Numbered from the stretch's first letter, positions 8,604 through 19,530 are shown. The stretch: 64,000 nucleotides of DNA from Streptomyces caniferus (GCF_009811555.1 NZ_BLIN01000005.1:2365501-2429500), one strand, 5' to 3'. Notes: generated by a model not told the origin, from the letters alone. Numbers and translations are program-made.

Positions 8604-9695
8604 CTACTTGTTGTGCTGCGCGATCGCCTCGTACACCATGCCGACCAGCAGCTCGTCGGCGTCCCGGCGGCCGAACTCGGAGGCCGAGCGGGACATCTCG
8701 TACAGCCGGTGCGGATCGGCCAGGACCGGGAGCACACTGTTCTGCACCCAGTCCGGGGTCAGCTGGGCGTCGTCGACCAGCAGCCCCCCGCCGGCGTTGA
8801 CCAGCGGCTGGGCATTGAGCCGCTGTTCGCCGTTGCCGATGGGCAGCGGGACGAACGCGGCCGGCAGCCCGACGGCGGACAACTCGGCGACGGTCATCGC
8901 GCCCGCGCGGCAGAGCATCATGTCGGCCGCGGCGTACGCGAGATCCATCCGGTCCACGTACGGTACCGGGACATAGGGGGGCATCCCGGGCATGTTGTCC
9001 ACGTGCGGCAGTTCGTTCTTCGGACCGACCGCGTGCAGCACCTGGATACCGGCGCGCTGGAGGGCCGGCACGGCGGCCTGGATGACCTCGTTCAGCCGGC
9101 GGGCACCCTGCGAACCACCGGACACCAGCAGGGTCGGGAGGTTGGGGTCGAGCCCGAAGGCGGCCCGCGCCTCCGGGCGGACCGCGGCACGGTCCAGGGT
9201 GGCGATGGTGCGGCGCAGCGGGATGCCGACGTAGCGGGCACCGCGCAGCTTGCTGTCGGGCGTGCTGACGGCGACGAACTTGGCGTACCGCGAGCCGATC
9301 TTGTTGGCCAGGCCGGGGCGGGCATTGGCCTCGTGGACGATGATCGGCACCCCGAGGCGCTTGGCGGCCAGATAGCCGGGCAGCGCCACATAGCCGCCGA
9401 AGCCGACGACGCAGTCCGCCTTCGTGCGCTCCAGGATCTGCTCGGCGGCCTTGATCGTGCCGCGCAGCCGCCCGGGGACGGTGATCAGTTCGGGCGTGGG
9501 CTTGCGCGGCAGCGGCACGGCCGGGATGAGGCCCAGCTCATAGCCGCGTTCCGGGACGAGCCGGGTCTCCAGGCCCTTCTCCGTACCGAGTGCCGTGATC
9601 CCCACGGTGGGGTCCTGCCTCCGCAGTGCGTCCGCGAGGGCGAGCGCGGGCTCGATGTGGCCGGCGGTCCCCCCACCGGCGAGTACGACATGCAC
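8604..9695 (-). CDS. murG: MurG N-acetylglucosaminyltransferase
   Basis: Peripheral membrane glycosyltransferase (GT28) that adds GlcNAc to lipid I to form lipid II, the last cytoplasmic step of peptidoglycan precursor synthesis. The N-terminal glycine loop GGGTAGH is at residues 7-13, and the second glycine-rich loop reads VSGGSQGARRLNE. The C-terminal UDP-GlcNAc-binding part has CRAGAMTVAELSAVGLPAAFVPLP. The 363-residue length is standard. The start is GTG at 9695, 6 bases after the ftsW stop. An ATG 4 bases further on is out of frame. Confidence 0.96.
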   Translation of the reverse strand: MHVVLAGGGTAGHIEPALALADALRRQDPTVGITALGTEKGLETRLVPERGYELGLIPAVPLPRKPTPELITVPGRLRGTIKAAEQILERTKADCVVGFGGYVALPGYLAAKRLGVPIIVHEANARPGLANKIGSRYAKFVAVSTPDSKLRGARYVGIPLRRTIATLDRAAVRPEARAAFGLDPNLPTLLVSGGSQGARRLNEVIQAAVPALQRAGIQVLHAVGPKNELPHVDNMPGMPPYVPVPYVDRMDLAYAAADMMLCRAGAMTVAELSAVGLPAAFVPLPIGNGEQRLNAQPLVNAGGGLLVDDAQLTPDWVQNSVLPVLADPHRLYEMSRSASEFGRRDADELLVGMVYEAIAQHNK

Positions 9696-9701
9696 CGAAA
9701 T

Positions 9702-11048
9702 TCACCGCTCTCCGGACGGCCGCTTCTTGACGCGCCGTCTCATCGTCTTCCATCTCACCCCAGCCGGTTTCCTTCCGGAAACCGGCTTCCGCGCCGACCG
9801 GGCCGACAACGCCGCCCGTGCAGCGGGCTCGTCACGCGCGAAGGCGATCAGCAGCCCGATGGCGAACATCGTCGGAAGCAGGGCGGAGCCTCCGTAGGAG
9901 AACAGCGGGAGCGGGACACCGGCGATCGGCAACAGGCCGAGCACCGCACCGATGTTGATCACGGCCTGGGCCGTGATCCAGGTGGTCACGCCTCCCGCGG
10001 CGTACCGTACGAAGGGGTCCTCCGTGCGTCCGGCCACGCGGATACCCGCATAGCCTAGAGCCGCGAAGAGGGCGAGCACCGACAGCGTCCCCGCCAGACC
10101 CAGTTCCTCCCCCGTGATCGCGAAGATGAAGTCGGTGTGCGGTTCGGGGAGTTCTCCCCATTTTTCCATACTCGCACCGAGGCCGGAACCGAAGAATCCG
10201 CCGGAGGCCAGGGCGTAGATGCCGTGCACGGCCTGCCAGCACTGGTCGCCGGGGCCCGGATCGGTCGCTCCGATGCAGGCCAGCCGGGACATCCGGTTGG
10301 CGCTGGTCTTGATCAGCAGCGCTCCGATCAGGGTGGCGCTGCCCAGCACCCCCACGAACAGCCGGGTCGGCGCACCGGCCAGCCACAGCAGCCCGAAGAG
10401 GATCGCCGTGAGAATGATCGCGGTACCCATGTCGCCGCCGAGCATGATCAGCCCGAGCAGCAGGAAGGCCACCGGGATCAGCGGCACCAGCAGGTGCTTC
10501 CACTGCACCAGCAGCCTTTTGTCCTGTTTGCGGGCCAGCAGATCGGCGCCCCACAGCACCAGCGCGAGCTTGCCGAACTCGCTCGGTTGCATCTGGAAAG
10601 GGCCGCCGAGGTTGATCCAGTTCTGGTTGCCGTTGACCGCGACCCCTATGCCCGGGATCTGCACCAGGCACATCAGGAACACCGAGACGGCGAGCAGCGG
10701 ATAGGCCAGCGTGCGGTGCAGCCGGACCGTCATCCGGGAGGCGGCCAGCAGCAGCCCGCCGCCGAGGACGGCGGCGAGCAGCTGCTTGCGGAAGAAGTAC
10801 GTCGGGGCCAGACCGGACTGCAGCGCCTTGATCTGGGACGCCGAGTAGACCATCACCAGCCCCAGGACGGTGATCAGCAGGCTGCCGCCGAGGATCAGGT
10901 AGTACGCGGTCAGCGGGCGGTCCCAGGCCCGTTGGAGACGGGTGCGGAGCCCCCGGGGACCGCCCGGTGCGCGGCCTGTACGCGGCGTCCGCGCCGTGGA
11001 CGGCCGACGCGGACGCGACGGGGCCGGCTTCGCCGATCGGGCCGTCAT
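9702..11048 (-). CDS. ftsW: FtsW septal peptidoglycan polymerase (SEDS family)
   Basis: Polytopic glycosyltransferase that works with FtsI (present upstream in this cluster) to make septal wall. An Arg/Pro-rich cytoplasmic N terminus of about 50 residues is followed by about ten hydrophobic helices. SEDS signatures include NWINLGGPFQMQPSEFGKLALVLW, read here in two pieces, GGDMGTAIIL, the HTDFIFAITGEELG loop and the C-terminal PLPLFSYGGSALL. The start ATG at 11048 follows a GGAGGAGGGG Shine-Dalgarno; the open frame extends six codons further. It lies between murD and murG. Confidence 0.95.
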   Translation of the reverse strand: MTARSAKPAPSRPRRPSTARTPRTGRAPGGPRGLRTRLQRAWDRPLTAYYLILGGSLLITVLGLVMVYSASQIKALQSGLAPTYFFRKQLLAAVLGGGLLLAASRMTVRLHRTLAYPLLAVSVFLMCLVQIPGIGVAVNGNQNWINLGGPFQMQPSEFGKLALVLWGADLLARKQDKRLLVQWKHLLVPLIPVAFLLLGLIMLGGDMGTAIILTAILFGLLWLAGAPTRLFVGVLGSATLIGALLIKTSANRMSRLACIGATDPGPGDQCWQAVHGIYALASGGFFGSGLGASMEKWGELPEPHTDFIFAITGEELGLAGTLSVLALFAALGYAGIRVAGRTEDPFVRYAAGGVTTWITAQAVINIGAVLGLLPIAGVPLPLFSYGGSALLPTMFAIGLLIAFARDEPAARAALSARSARKPVSGRKPAGVRWKTMRRRVKKRPSGER

Positions 11049-11111
11049 CCTCGTCCCCTCCTCCACAGGTGCGCTCGCCGCCGGCTGACGACGGCAGCGG
11101 GGAGAAACGGT

Positions 11112-12617
11112 CTAGTGGTCCCGTGCGGTCAGCTCACCGACCGCGTCGGCGAAGGCCTCGCCCCGCTTGTTGTAATTGACGAACATGTCCATCGAGGCAC
11201 AGGCCGGAGCCAGCAGGACGGTGTCACCGGGCTCGGCCAGGCGAGCCGCTTCCCTGACCGCCTCGGGCATCGCCCCAGTGTCGGTCCGGTCGAGGTCGAC
11301 CACCGGGACATCGGGGGCGTGTCGCGCCAGGGCTTCGCGAATCAGCGCCCGATCGGCACCGATCAGCACCACACCGCGCAGCCGGGCCGCCGACTTCTGC
11401 ACCAGCTCGTCGAAGGTCGCGCCCTTGGCGAGGCCCCCGGCGATCCACACGATGTGCTCGTACGCCGCCAACGACGCCTCGGCGGCGTGGGTGTTGGTGG
11501 CCTTGGAGTCGTCGATGTAGGTGACGCCGTCGAGCTCCGCGATGTGCTGGATGCGGTGGGCGTCCGGATGGAAGGCACGCAGCCCGTCGCGTACGGCGGC
11601 GGGCCGGACGCCGAAGGCACGGGCCAGCGCCGCCGCCGCGAGGGCGTTGGCGATGTTGTGCGGGGCGGGGGTCCCGGAACCGGGCGCGATGTCGGAGATC
11701 TCGGCGAGCTCCTGGGCCTGCTGCTGCCGGTTCTCCACGAAGGCGCGGTCGACGAGGATGCCCTCGACGACGCCCAGTTGGGAGGGGCCGGGGGTGCCGA
11801 GGGTGAAGCCGATGGCACGGCAGCCCTCCTCGGCATCGGCCTCGCGCACCAGGTCCTCGGTCGCCTTGTCGGCCACGTTGTAGACGCAGGCGACGGTGTT
11901 GCCCTCGTAGATCCGGCCCTTGTCGGCGGCGTACGCCTGCATGGAGCCGTGCCAGTCGAGGTGGTCGGGCGCGAGGTTGAGGACCACGGCGGAGTGGGCG
12001 CGCAGCGACGGCGCCCAGTGCAGCTGGTAGCTGGAGAGCTCGACGGCGAGCACGTCGTAGGGGCGCTCGCCGTCCTTGCCCTGGCCGAGGATCACATCGA
12101 TGATCGGGGTGCCGATGTTGCCGACGGCCGTGGTGTGCAGCCCTTCGGCGGCCAGGATCGAGGCCAGCATCCGGACCGTGGTGGTCTTGCCGTTGGTGCC
12201 GGTGACCCCGAGCCAGGCCGCGGCGTCCGGGCCCCGCAGCCGCCAGGCGATCTCGACATCGCCGACCACGTCCACCCCGGCCGCCTCGGCCGCCGCGAAC
12301 AGCGGGCTGTCCGGCTTCCAGCCGGGCGAGGTGACGACGAGGTCGGTTCCCTCGGGGAGGGACGCGCCGTCGCCGAGGCGGACGGTGATCCCGCCCACCC
12401 GTCGCCCACCACCGCCCTTGCCGGAGGCGCTTTGCGCCGCTGCCCAATGCTCCAGCTCACGCGCGGCGGCCTGCTGCTTCTCGCCGTCACCGCCGTCCAC
12501 GACGGTGACGTGGGCGCCGAGGCCGGCCAGCGCGCGGGCGGCACTGATGCCGCTCACGCCCAGGCCGGCGACGGTGATGTGCTGACCGGCGAAGTCCGCC
12601 GGGCTCGGGGTGCTCAC
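11112..12617 (-). CDS. murD: MurD, UDP-MurNAc-L-alanine:D-glutamate ligase
   Basis: ATP-dependent cytoplasmic ligase that adds D-Glu to UDP-MurNAc-L-Ala. The N-terminal Rossmann domain has [15 protein letters not shown], and the ATP loop is [15 protein letters not shown]. Further Mur-ligase marks are [17 protein letters not shown] and the C-terminal DDSKATN and ILIAGG-like ([10 protein letters not shown]) segments. I start it at GTG 12617, which overlaps the mraY stop as GTGA and gives a 501-residue protein beginning VSTPSPADF. The longer frame adds 33 unrelated codons. Slightly longer than Gram-negative MurD because of Ala/Gly-rich insertions. Confidence 0.95.
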   Translation of the reverse strand: MSTPSPADFAGQHITVAGLGVSGISAARALAGLGAHVTVVDGGDGEKQQAAARELEHWAAAQSASGKGGGGRRVGGITVRLGDGASLPEGTDLVVTSPGWKPDSPLFAAAEAAGVDVVGDVEIAWRLRGPDAAAWLGVTGTNGKTTTVRMLASILAAEGLHTTAVGNIGTPIIDVILGQGKDGERPYDVLAVELSSYQLHWAPSLRAHSAVVLNLAPDHLDWHGSMQAYAADKGRIYEGNTVACVYNVADKATEDLVREADAEEGCRAIGFTLGTPGPSQLGVVEGILVDRAFVENRQQQAQELAEISDIAPGSGTPAPHNIANALAAAALARAFGVRPAAVRDGLRAFHPDAHRIQHIAELDGVTYIDDSKATNTHAAEASLAAYEHIVWIAGGLAKGATFDELVQKSAARLRGVVLIGADRALIREALARHAPDVPVVDLDRTDTGAMPEAVREAARLAEPGDTVLLAPACASMDMFVNYNKRGEAFADAVGELTARDH

Positions 12618-13687
12618 TTCGCGGCCTGCCAGCCGCCGTAGAAGATGCCGAGTCCGACGATCACGCACATGCCCTGGATGATCCAGAATCTGACCACCAC
12701 CAGGACTTCCGACCACCCCTTGAGTTCGAAGTGGTGCTGGAGCGGCGCCATCCGGAAGACCCGCTTACCGGTGAGCCGGAACGAGCCGACCTGGATGACC
12801 ACGGACATGGTGATCAGGACGAAGAGACCGCCGAGGATGGCCAGCAGCAGCTCCGTACGGGAGCAGATGGCCAGACCGGCCAGCGCGCCGCCCAGGGCCA
12901 GCGAACCGGTGTCGCCCATGAAGATCTTGGCGGGCGAGGTGTTCCACCACAGGAAGCCGAAGCAGGCGCCCATCAGGGCCGAGGCCACGACCGCGAGGTC
13001 GAGTGGATCGCGTACCTCGTAACAGCCCGGCCCCGCGGTGATCTGGTTGGCGCACGACTCCTGGTGCTGCCAGATGCCGATGAACGTGTACGCGCCGAAG
13101 ACCATCACCGAGGCGCCGGTGGCGAGGCCGTCGAGGCCGTCGGTGAGGTTCACGCCGTTGGACATCGCCAGGATCATGAACAGCGCCCAGATCACGAAGA
13201 TCACCGGGCCGATCTGCCAGCCGAAGTCCTGGGTGAAGGAGAGCCGGTCGGACGCCGGGGTCTGCCCGCGCAGATCGGCGAACTGCAGCGAGAGCACGGC
13301 GAAGGCGATGCCGACGATCAGCTGACCGGCCATCTTGGCCTTGGCCCGCAGGCCCAGCGAACGCTGCTTGACGATCTTGATGTAGTCGTCGAGGAAGCCG
13401 ACCAGGCCCATGCCCGCCATCAGGAACAGCACCAGCACACCGGAGAAGGTGGGGTCACTGCTCGTGATGACCTTGGTCAGCACGTAGGCGATGATCGTGG
13501 CCAGGATGAAGGCGATACCACCCATGGTGGGCGTACCGCGTTTGCTGTGGTGATCGCGCGGGCCGTCGTCACGGATGAACTGCCCGTATCCCTTTTTGGC
13601 CAGCAGCTTGATCAGCACCGGGGTACCGATCAGGGTCAGGAAGAGCCCGATCATTCCGGAGAAGAGGATCTGCTTCATCGAGTTCAT
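12614..13687 (-). CDS. mraY: MraY phospho-MurNAc-pentapeptide translocase
   Basis: Integral membrane enzyme that transfers phospho-MurNAc-pentapeptide to undecaprenyl phosphate, making lipid I. It has 357 residues and about ten membrane helices. Diagnostic segments are [19 protein letters not shown], the Mg-binding [20 protein letters not shown], and the C-terminal [12 protein letters not shown]. It overlaps murF (ATGA at 13684-13687) and murD (GTGA), so the three genes are probably translationally coupled. Confidence 0.97.
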   Translation of the reverse strand: MNSMKQILFSGMIGLFLTLIGTPVLIKLLAKKGYGQFIRDDGPRDHHSKRGTPTMGGIAFILATIIAYVLTKVITSSDPTFSGVLVLFLMAGMGLVGFLDDYIKIVKQRSLGLRAKAKMAGQLIVGIAFAVLSLQFADLRGQTPASDRLSFTQDFGWQIGPVIFVIWALFMILAMSNGVNLTDGLDGLATGASVMVFGAYTFIGIWQHQESCANQITAGPGCYEVRDPLDLAVVASALMGACFGFLWWNTSPAKIFMGDTGSLALGGALAGLAICSRTELLLAILGGLFVLITMSVVIQVGSFRLTGKRVFRMAPLQHHFELKGWSEVLVVVRFWIIQGMCVIVGLGIFYGGWQAAK

Positions 13688-15135
13688 CGGGACGCGACTC
13701 CGCCCTCAGCGCCCGCTGCGCCCGCAATGCCCTCGTCGTTCAGCAAAGCCGCGGCAACCCGCTCCAGCCCCACCGACCTGGACGCCTTCACCAGCACGAC
13801 GTCTCCCGGTCGCAGCTCGCTGCGCAACAGGTCGACCGCCGCCCGCGCGTCGGACACGTGCACCGACTCCTCACCCCACGAACCCTCGTTCTTGGCGCCC
13901 ATGTCGAGCCAGGCCGCTTCCCTGCCGCCGACTGCCACGAGCTTGCTGACGTTGAGCCGGACGACCAGGCGCCCGACCGCGTCGTGTTCGGCGAGCGACT
14001 CCCCGCCGAGCTCGGCCATCTCACCGAGCACCGCCCACGTACGACCGCCCTTCGCCTTGGCGGCTGCGCCCATGGCGACCAGCGCTCGCAGCGCCGCTCG
14101 CATGGACTCGGGGTTCGCGTTGTAGGCGTCGTTGACGACCGTCACGCCGTCCGCGCGCTCGGTGACCTCCATACGCCAGCGGGAGAGCGTGCCGGCTTCG
14201 GAGAGCGCAGTGGCGATCTCGTCTACGGGCATGCCCAACTCATGGGCGACGGCGGCCGCGGCGAGCGCGTTCGACACGTGGTGCTCACCGTACAGCCGCA
14301 TGGTCACATCGCTGCACCCGGAGGGTGTGTGAAGCGTGAAGGCAGGCTGACCGGCCTCCGTGATCCGGACATTCTCGGCGCGTACGGCGGCGTCCTCGGA
14401 CTCGCCGAACAGGACCGTGCGGGCGCGGGTGCGGGGGCCCATGGCGCGCACGTACGGGTCGTCGGCGTTGAGCACCGCGATCCCGCCGTCCTCGGCCGCC
14501 GGCAGCTCCTCGACGAGTTCGCCCTTCGCCAGGGCGATCTGCTCACGGCCGCCGAACTCGCCGATGTGCGCGCTGCCGACGTTCAGCACCACACCGATCC
14601 TCGGCGGGGTCAGCCCGGCGAGGTAGCGGATGTGGCCGACGCCGCGGGCGCCCATCTCCAGGACGAGGTGACGGGTCGTCTCATCGGCGCGCAGCGCGGT
14701 CAGCGGCAGCCCGATCTCGTTGTTGAGGTTGCCCTCCGGCCAGACCGTCGGACCGGAGCGCTGCAGCAGCTGGGCGATCAGGTCCTTGGTGCTGGTCTTG
14801 CCGGCCGAGCCGGTAAGGCCGACGACGGTGGTGCCCAGCCGCCCGACGACGGCGCGGGCGAGCGCGCCGAGGGCCGCGACCACGTCGTCGACGACGATCG
14901 CGGGGACGCCGACGGGGCGGGCGGCCAGAACGGCCACCGCGCCTGCCTCGACGGCGCCCGGCGCGAAGTCGTGGCCGTCGGCCCGTTCACCGGCGAAGGC
15001 CACGAACAGGGCGCCGGGACATACCGCGCGGGAGTCCGCCACGACCGGTCCGGTCACCCGGCGGCCGTCGTCCGGTATGTCGTGCTGCCGGCCGCCGACG
15101 ATGCTCGCGATCTCGGCGAGCGACAGGGAGATCAC
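13684..15135 (-). CDS. murF: MurF, UDP-MurNAc-tripeptide:D-Ala-D-Ala ligase
   Basis: Cytoplasmic ATP-dependent ligase that completes the UDP-MurNAc-pentapeptide. The 483 residues carry the N-terminal domain ([21 protein letters not shown]), the ATP loop [15 protein letters not shown] and MGARGVGHI. Near the C terminus are [11 protein letters not shown] and [10 protein letters not shown], both strongly MurF-like. The start is GTG at 15135. It is 62 bases from murE and overlaps mraY by 4 bp. Confidence 0.96.
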   Translation of the reverse strand: MISLSLAEIASIVGGRQHDIPDDGRRVTGPVVADSRAVCPGALFVAFAGERADGHDFAPGAVEAGAVAVLAARPVGVPAIVVDDVVAALGALARAVVGRLGTTVVGLTGSAGKTSTKDLIAQLLQRSGPTVWPEGNLNNEIGLPLTALRADETTRHLVLEMGARGVGHIRYLAGLTPPRIGVVLNVGSAHIGEFGGREQIALAKGELVEELPAAEDGGIAVLNADDPYVRAMGPRTRARTVLFGESEDAAVRAENVRITEAGQPAFTLHTPSGCSDVTMRLYGEHHVSNALAAAAVAHELGMPVDEIATALSEAGTLSRWRMEVTERADGVTVVNDAYNANPESMRAALRALVAMGAAAKAKGGRTWAVLGEMAELGGESLAEHDAVGRLVVRLNVSKLVAVGGREAAWLDMGAKNEGSWGEESVHVSDARAAVDLLRSELRPGDVVLVKASRSVGLERVAAALLNDEGIAGAAGAEGGVASR

Positions 15136-15197
15136 AGGTCACCCCCGGCGAGGGGCGGGCGGTGACGGTAAAGGGGTTGTGCGCGCATGGCGGTGTG

Positions 15198-16961
15198 TCA
15201 TCCCTGGTGGTTCGGCTGCGGTGACTGCTGCGACTGCGGTGTGGTCAACGAGTCCTCGATGGCGCCGCGCAGCACCTGACGGTCGTCGAAGGGGCGTACC
15301 ACTCCGGCGATGTCCTGGCCCTGCTCGTGGCCCTTGCCCGCGACGATCACGGTGTCGCCGGGCTCGGCGCGGGCGACGGCGGCGGCGATGGCGACGGCCC
15401 GCTCTTCCTCGACCAGCACCGTGCCGCGTTCATGAATGGGGACCTCGGCGGCGCCCGCGAGCATGGTGGCGAGGATCGAGAGCGGGTCCTCGTTGCGCGG
15501 GTTGTCGGAGGTCAGGATGGCCGTGTCGGCGAGCCGGGCGACGGCGGCACCCATGGGGCCGCGCTTGTGCGGGTCGCGGTCGCCGCCGCAGCCGAGGACG
15601 GCGTGCAGCTTGCCGTCGGTGACCTTGCGCAGCGCGCGCAGAACCGATTCGACGGCGTCGGTCTTGTGGGCGTAGTCGACGACCGCCAGGTACGGCTGGC
15701 CGGCGTCGATGCGCTCCAGGCGGCCGGGGACACCGGGCACCGCGGCGACGCCGTCGGCCGCGGTCTGCGGGTCGATGCCGGCGACGACCAGGGAGGTGAT
15801 CGCGGCGAGCGCGTTGGCGACGTTGAACGGGCCGGCGATCGGGGAGGCGGCGCGCAGGGTCTGGCCGTCCGGGCCGTGCACGGTGAAGGTCGAGCCGAGG
15901 GCACCGACCTCGACGTCCGAGGCCCGCCAGTCCGCGTCCGGGTGGCCCTCGGCGGAGAAGGTGGTGACCGGGACCTCGGACTCGCCCTCGGCCAGCCGCT
16001 TGCCGTACTCGTCGTCGAGGTTGACGACGCCGGCCCGGCTGCGGGCCTTGGTGAACAGCTGGGCCTTGGCCTGGAAGTAGTCCTCCATCCCGGAGTGGAA
16101 CTCCATGTGCTCCGGGCTGAGGTTGTTGAAGATCGCGACGTCGAAGACGCAGCCGTCGACCCGGCCGAGGACCAGGGCGTGGCTGGAGACCTCCATGGCG
16201 ACCGCGCGGACGCCGCGCTCGCGCATCACGGCGAACAGCGCCTGCAGGTCGGTGGCCTCGGGGGTGGTGCGCTCGGACTTGATGCGCTCGTCGCCGATAC
16301 GGGTCTCGACGGTGCCGATCAGGCCCGTCAGTCCCCCGTCGGCCCGCTTCGCGGCAGCCGCCCGCAGCCCGCCCTCGATGAGGTAGGCGGTGGTGGTCTT
16401 GCCGGAGGTGCCGGTGATGCCGATCTGGAGGAGGTCCTCGCCCGGCGCGCCGTAGATCGAGACGGCCAGGGCGCCCATCCGGGCGCGCGGGTTCTCGACG
16501 ACGAGGGCCGGCAGGCCGGTCGCCACGGCGCGCTCGGCACCCGACGGGTCGGTCAGGACCGCCGTGGCGCCGAGGTCGGCGGCCTGGGCGACGAAATCGG
16601 CGCCGTGCAGACGGGCGCCGGGCAGCGCGGCGTAGACGTCGCCGGGGCGGACCGCCCGGGAGTCATGGGTGATGCCGGTGACCATGGCATCGGGACGGCC
16701 GGGATCCGGGGCGGGGCATCCCAGCTGCTCGGCGAGGTCCGCCAGGGGGGTGGGGCGGACCGTTTCAGGGCGCGGCGCTCCCGGATACGTACCGGGCCCG
16801 CCCTTCGCGGCGTGCTGGGCTTTCGGGGACTGATCAGCGTGTGACACGGCGGTGAGCGTACCGGGCACCACCGGCCCGGGGCGAAGTGAGGGCCGTGGAG
16901 AGGAGCAGTCGCCCGGGACGGGGGTGCCGTCCGGGGTGCCGTCGGGGGTGATGGTCGTCAC
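15198..16961 (-). CDS. murE: MurE, UDP-MurNAc-dipeptide:diaminopimelate ligase
   Basis: Adds diaminopimelate (LL-DAP in streptomycetes) to UDP-MurNAc-L-Ala-D-Glu. ATP loop: GITGTSGKTTTAYLI. The EVSSHAL motif and the DAP-recognition motif DNPR in TSDNPRNEDPL are visible. The 587-residue protein carries about 75 extra N-terminal residues that are Pro/Thr/Gly-rich, before PLADLAEQLG where family similarity begins. The extension starts with a short GTPDGTP repeat. Starts further in are possible, but GTG 16961 lies only 18 bases from the ftsI stop. It stands between ftsI and murF. Confidence 0.94.
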   Translation of the reverse strand: MTTITPDGTPDGTPVPGDCSSPRPSLRPGPVVPGTLTAVSHADQSPKAQHAAKGGPGTYPGAPRPETVRPTPLADLAEQLGCPAPDPGRPDAMVTGITHDSRAVRPGDVYAALPGARLHGADFVAQAADLGATAVLTDPSGAERAVATGLPALVVENPRARMGALAVSIYGAPGEDLLQIGITGTSGKTTTAYLIEGGLRAAAAKRADGGLTGLIGTVETRIGDERIKSERTTPEATDLQALFAVMRERGVRAVAMEVSSHALVLGRVDGCVFDVAIFNNLSPEHMEFHSGMEDYFQAKAQLFTKARSRAGVVNLDDEYGKRLAEGESEVPVTTFSAEGHPDADWRASDVEVGALGSTFTVHGPDGQTLRAASPIAGPFNVANALAAITSLVVAGIDPQTAADGVAAVPGVPGRLERIDAGQPYLAVVDYAHKTDAVESVLRALRKVTDGKLHAVLGCGGDRDPHKRGPMGAAVARLADTAILTSDNPRNEDPLSILATMLAGAAEVPIHERGTVLVEEERAVAIAAAVARAEPGDTVIVAGKGHEQGQDIAGVVRPFDDRQVLRGAIEDSLTTPQSQQSPQPNHQG

Positions 16962-16979
16962 GGCGGGATTGCCTCGATT

Positions 16980-18971
16980 TCATTGGCCTGGCGTGAAGGT
17001 GACCGGCAGCCGCGGGGGTTTGGCGCCGGTCGGCGGGACCTGGAGGGTTTTCAGCGCGAAGGCCATGACCTGCTGGTAGATCGGACCACAGACCTGGCCT
17101 CCGAAGTAACTGCCCGTAGTGGGGTTCTGAACGGCGCAGTAGACCGTGATGCGGGGCTTGTCGGCGGGTGCGAAGCCGGCGAAGGACGCGGTGTAGCCGT
17201 GGTAGCGGCCGGTTTTGGGGTCCACCCGGTTGGACGTTCCGGTTTTGCCGCCGACGCGGTAGCCGTCGATCTTCGCCTTCGCTCCGGTGCCCTCCTCGTC
17301 GTCGACCACCGATTCGAGCATGGTGGCGAGGGTGCGCGCGGTCTTCGGGCTGACCACGCGGGTCCGGTCGGGCCGGGGCGCCGGTGCGTAGTGGCCGCCG
17401 GGTCCGGTGCTGCCGCGGACCAGCGAGGGCGCGATGCGCTCGCCGCCGTTGGCGATCGTGGAGTACACGGAGGCGGCCTGTACGGCGTTGAGGGACAGCC
17501 CCTGGCCGAACGGGATGGTGAACTGCTGCGAGGTGTTCCAGTCCTGCGGCTTGGCCAGGATGCCGTCGGTCTCCCCGGGGAAACCGAGCCCGGTCGGCTT
17601 CCCGATGCCGAACTTCCGCAGGTAGGAGTAGAGGACCTGGTTGGCCCGGGGCTGGGTCTTGCCGAGCTGGCCGGCGGCGAGGATCGTGCCGATGTTGCTG
17701 GACTTGGCGAGCACGCCGTTGAGCGTCAGATGCCAGGTGGCGTGGTCGACGTCGTCCGCGAACAGCCGGTCGCCGCGGTGCAGCCGGTTGGGCACGGTGA
17801 CCCGGGTGGACGACGTGGCGACGCCCTCCTCCAGGACGGCGGCCATCGACATCAGCTTGCTGGTGGACCCCGGTTCGAAGGCGTCGGACAGCGCGGCGTT
17901 GCCCAGCGCTTCCGGATCGGCCTTCGACACCTCGTTGGGGTCGAATCCGGGGGCGTTGGCGAGCGCCAGGATCTCCCCGGTGCGGGTGTCCTGGACGACG
18001 ACGTAGCCGCGGTCGGCGTTCGACTTGGCGACCTGCTCGGTGATGGCCTGCTGGGCCGCCCACTGGATGTCGCGGTCGAGGGTGAGCTCGACGTCGCTGC
18101 CGGGGACGGCGGGGTGTTCCTGGGTGTCGGCGGTGGGCACCCGGCGGCCGCCGGACTGGGCGTAGACGAGCTTGCCGTCCTTGCCCGCCAGCTGCTTGTT
18201 CAACAGCGCCTCCAGGCCGCCGCCGCCCTTGCCGGTGCCGTTGACGAAGCCGAGGACGCCGGAGGCGAGCTCCTTGTTCGGGTAGAGGCGCTTGCTGTGC
18301 TTGTCGGCGAAGATCCCGACCAGGACATCGGGGCGGGGCGCGCTCTTGGGGGCGGCCGCCGCCTTGGCGTCGAGGCCCGTGCGCAGGTCCTTGATCCGCT
18401 TCCAGACCTGCGGGGTCCGCTGCCGGGCGAGCAGGACGTAGCGCGCCTTGGGCTGGTCCAGCTTCGCGGCCAGGGTGGCCTTGTCCTCGCCGAGGATCGG
18501 CGCGAGCAGCGCGGCGGCCCGCTGCGGAGCGTCGTCGATCTTGGTCTTGGCGGGCGCGAGCAGGCTCGGGTCGGCGGTGATGTCGTACGCGTCGACGGTG
18601 GTGGCGAGGTCGACACCGTTCCGGTCGGTGATCGCGCCGCGCTCGGCGGCCAGCTTGACCGGCACATAGCGGTTCTCGTTGGCCTTGGCGGCGAACGCCC
18701 CGGCGTCCACGGCCTGCACCTGGAAGAGGCGTACGACGAAGACCAGCATCACCAGCGTCAGCGCGAGGGAGACCAGCCGCAGCCGGGGGCGCGGGCTGCC
18801 CAGGCGGAGCGCCGGTGTCCCGGAGCGGGGGCGTACGGGGCGCCGGGCGGGTGGCCTGGGGCCCGGCCGGGGCGCGGGGCGCTTGGCGGGCGGGCGCCCG
18901 GCGCGGCCGCCGGACTGGCCGCCGCGCTGGGCGGGGCGCGGCACTCGGCGAGGGTCCCTGGGCTCGGTCAT
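16980..18971 (-). CDS. ftsI: FtsI/PBP3 septal peptidoglycan transpeptidase
   Basis: Class B penicillin-binding protein that cross-links septal peptidoglycan with FtsW. A long Arg/Pro-rich cytoplasmic N terminus (about 1-60) precedes one membrane anchor (LRLVSLALTLVMLVFVVRLF). The dimerisation domain is followed by the transpeptidase domain. Catalytic motifs: STSK with Ser369 and Lys372; SSN in LAKSSNIGT; KTGT at 576-579. The 663-residue length is normal. The start is an ATG at 18971, 7 bases after the ftsL stop. Confidence 0.96.
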   Translation of the reverse strand: MTEPRDPRRVPRPAQRGGQSGGRAGRPPAKRPAPRPGPRPPARRPVRPRSGTPALRLGSPRPRLRLVSLALTLVMLVFVVRLFQVQAVDAGAFAAKANENRYVPVKLAAERGAITDRNGVDLATTVDAYDITADPSLLAPAKTKIDDAPQRAAALLAPILGEDKATLAAKLDQPKARYVLLARQRTPQVWKRIKDLRTGLDAKAAAAPKSAPRPDVLVGIFADKHSKRLYPNKELASGVLGFVNGTGKGGGGLEALLNKQLAGKDGKLVYAQSGGRRVPTADTQEHPAVPGSDVELTLDRDIQWAAQQAITEQVAKSNADRGYVVVQDTRTGEILALANAPGFDPNEVSKADPEALGNAALSDAFEPGSTSKLMSMAAVLEEGVATSSTRVTVPNRLHRGDRLFADDVDHATWHLTLNGVLAKSSNIGTILAAGQLGKTQPRANQVLYSYLRKFGIGKPTGLGFPGETDGILAKPQDWNTSQQFTIPFGQGLSLNAVQAASVYSTIANGGERIAPSLVRGSTGPGGHYAPAPRPDRTRVVSPKTARTLATMLESVVDDEEGTGAKAKIDGYRVGGKTGTSNRVDPKTGRYHGYTASFAGFAPADKPRITVYCAVQNPTTGSYFGGQVCGPIYQQVMAFALKTLQVPPTGAKPPRLPVTFTPGQ

Positions 18972-18978
18972 GCCGCGG

Positions 18979-19530
18979 TCACCTGCCGGGGGTCGTCGGG
19001 GAGGGGGCGGCCGCAGCGGGCTCGCCGGGTGTCAGCGCGGCGCTGTCCGGGGCCGGCCCGCCGGCGAGGGCCGGCACCGGCGGGGCGGACGGGGCCCGGT
19101 GGCCGGACGGGCCCGGTGCCGAGGGTTCGGCGGAGGTGCTCAGCGGCGCGCCCTCCGACGTGGCCGCGCTCGTCCTGCCGCGGACGGTGCCGTCCGGGAG
19201 CAGGAACGCGGGGCTGCCGCCCGGCACCATGCCCAGCCGGCGGGCCCGCCGCTCCAGCGCGCCGGGGGCGGAGTACGCGTCCACTTCCTGCTGCAGCGCC
19301 TGCTGCTCGTCCGTCAGCTCGTCGGTCTTCTTCTCCAGCTTGCTGAGCTCGAACGACCCCTGGTTGAGGGCCGAGTTGAGCAGCAGCAGGGTGATCAGGC
19401 CGGAGCCGAGCAGGACGACGATGAGGACCACGAAGGGCGTGCGCGCCGCGGTGCCGGCGGACCCGCCGCCGGAGGGGAACAGCGCGGCAAGGCGTTTTTG
19501 TCTGCCGCGCGGTCTCCCCTGGCCTTTCAC
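18979..19530 (-). CDS. ftsL: FtsL-like septum protein
   Basis: Small bitopic protein expected to bridge FtsQ and the FtsW-FtsI synthase. A basic N terminus (1-30) precedes a single membrane helix ([21 protein letters not shown]). A leucine-zipper-like coiled coil rich in Leu, Lys and Glu runs through [20 protein letters not shown], followed by the [12 protein letters not shown] segment seen in actinobacterial FtsL. The C-terminal third is Ala/Pro/Ser-rich and probably disordered. It starts at GTG 19530, overlapping rsmH as GTGA. Identification rests on position and architecture because FtsL sequences diverge. Confidence 0.85.
   Translation of the reverse strand: MKGQGRPRGRQKRLAALFPSGGGSAGTAARTPFVVLIVVLLGSGLITLLLLNSALNQGSFELSKLEKKTDELTDEQQALQQEVDAYSAPGALERRARRLGMVPGGSPAFLLPDGTVRGRTSAATSEGAPLSTSAEPSAPGPSGHRAPSAPPVPALAGGPAPDSAALTPGEPAAAAPSPTTPGR

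Noticed and set aside
10137..12641. Open frame of 834 codons on the plus strand
   Set aside because: It is the antisense shadow of ftsW and murD. Its product is Gly/Arg/Gln/His-rich without any domain; the minus-strand genes explain the sequence.
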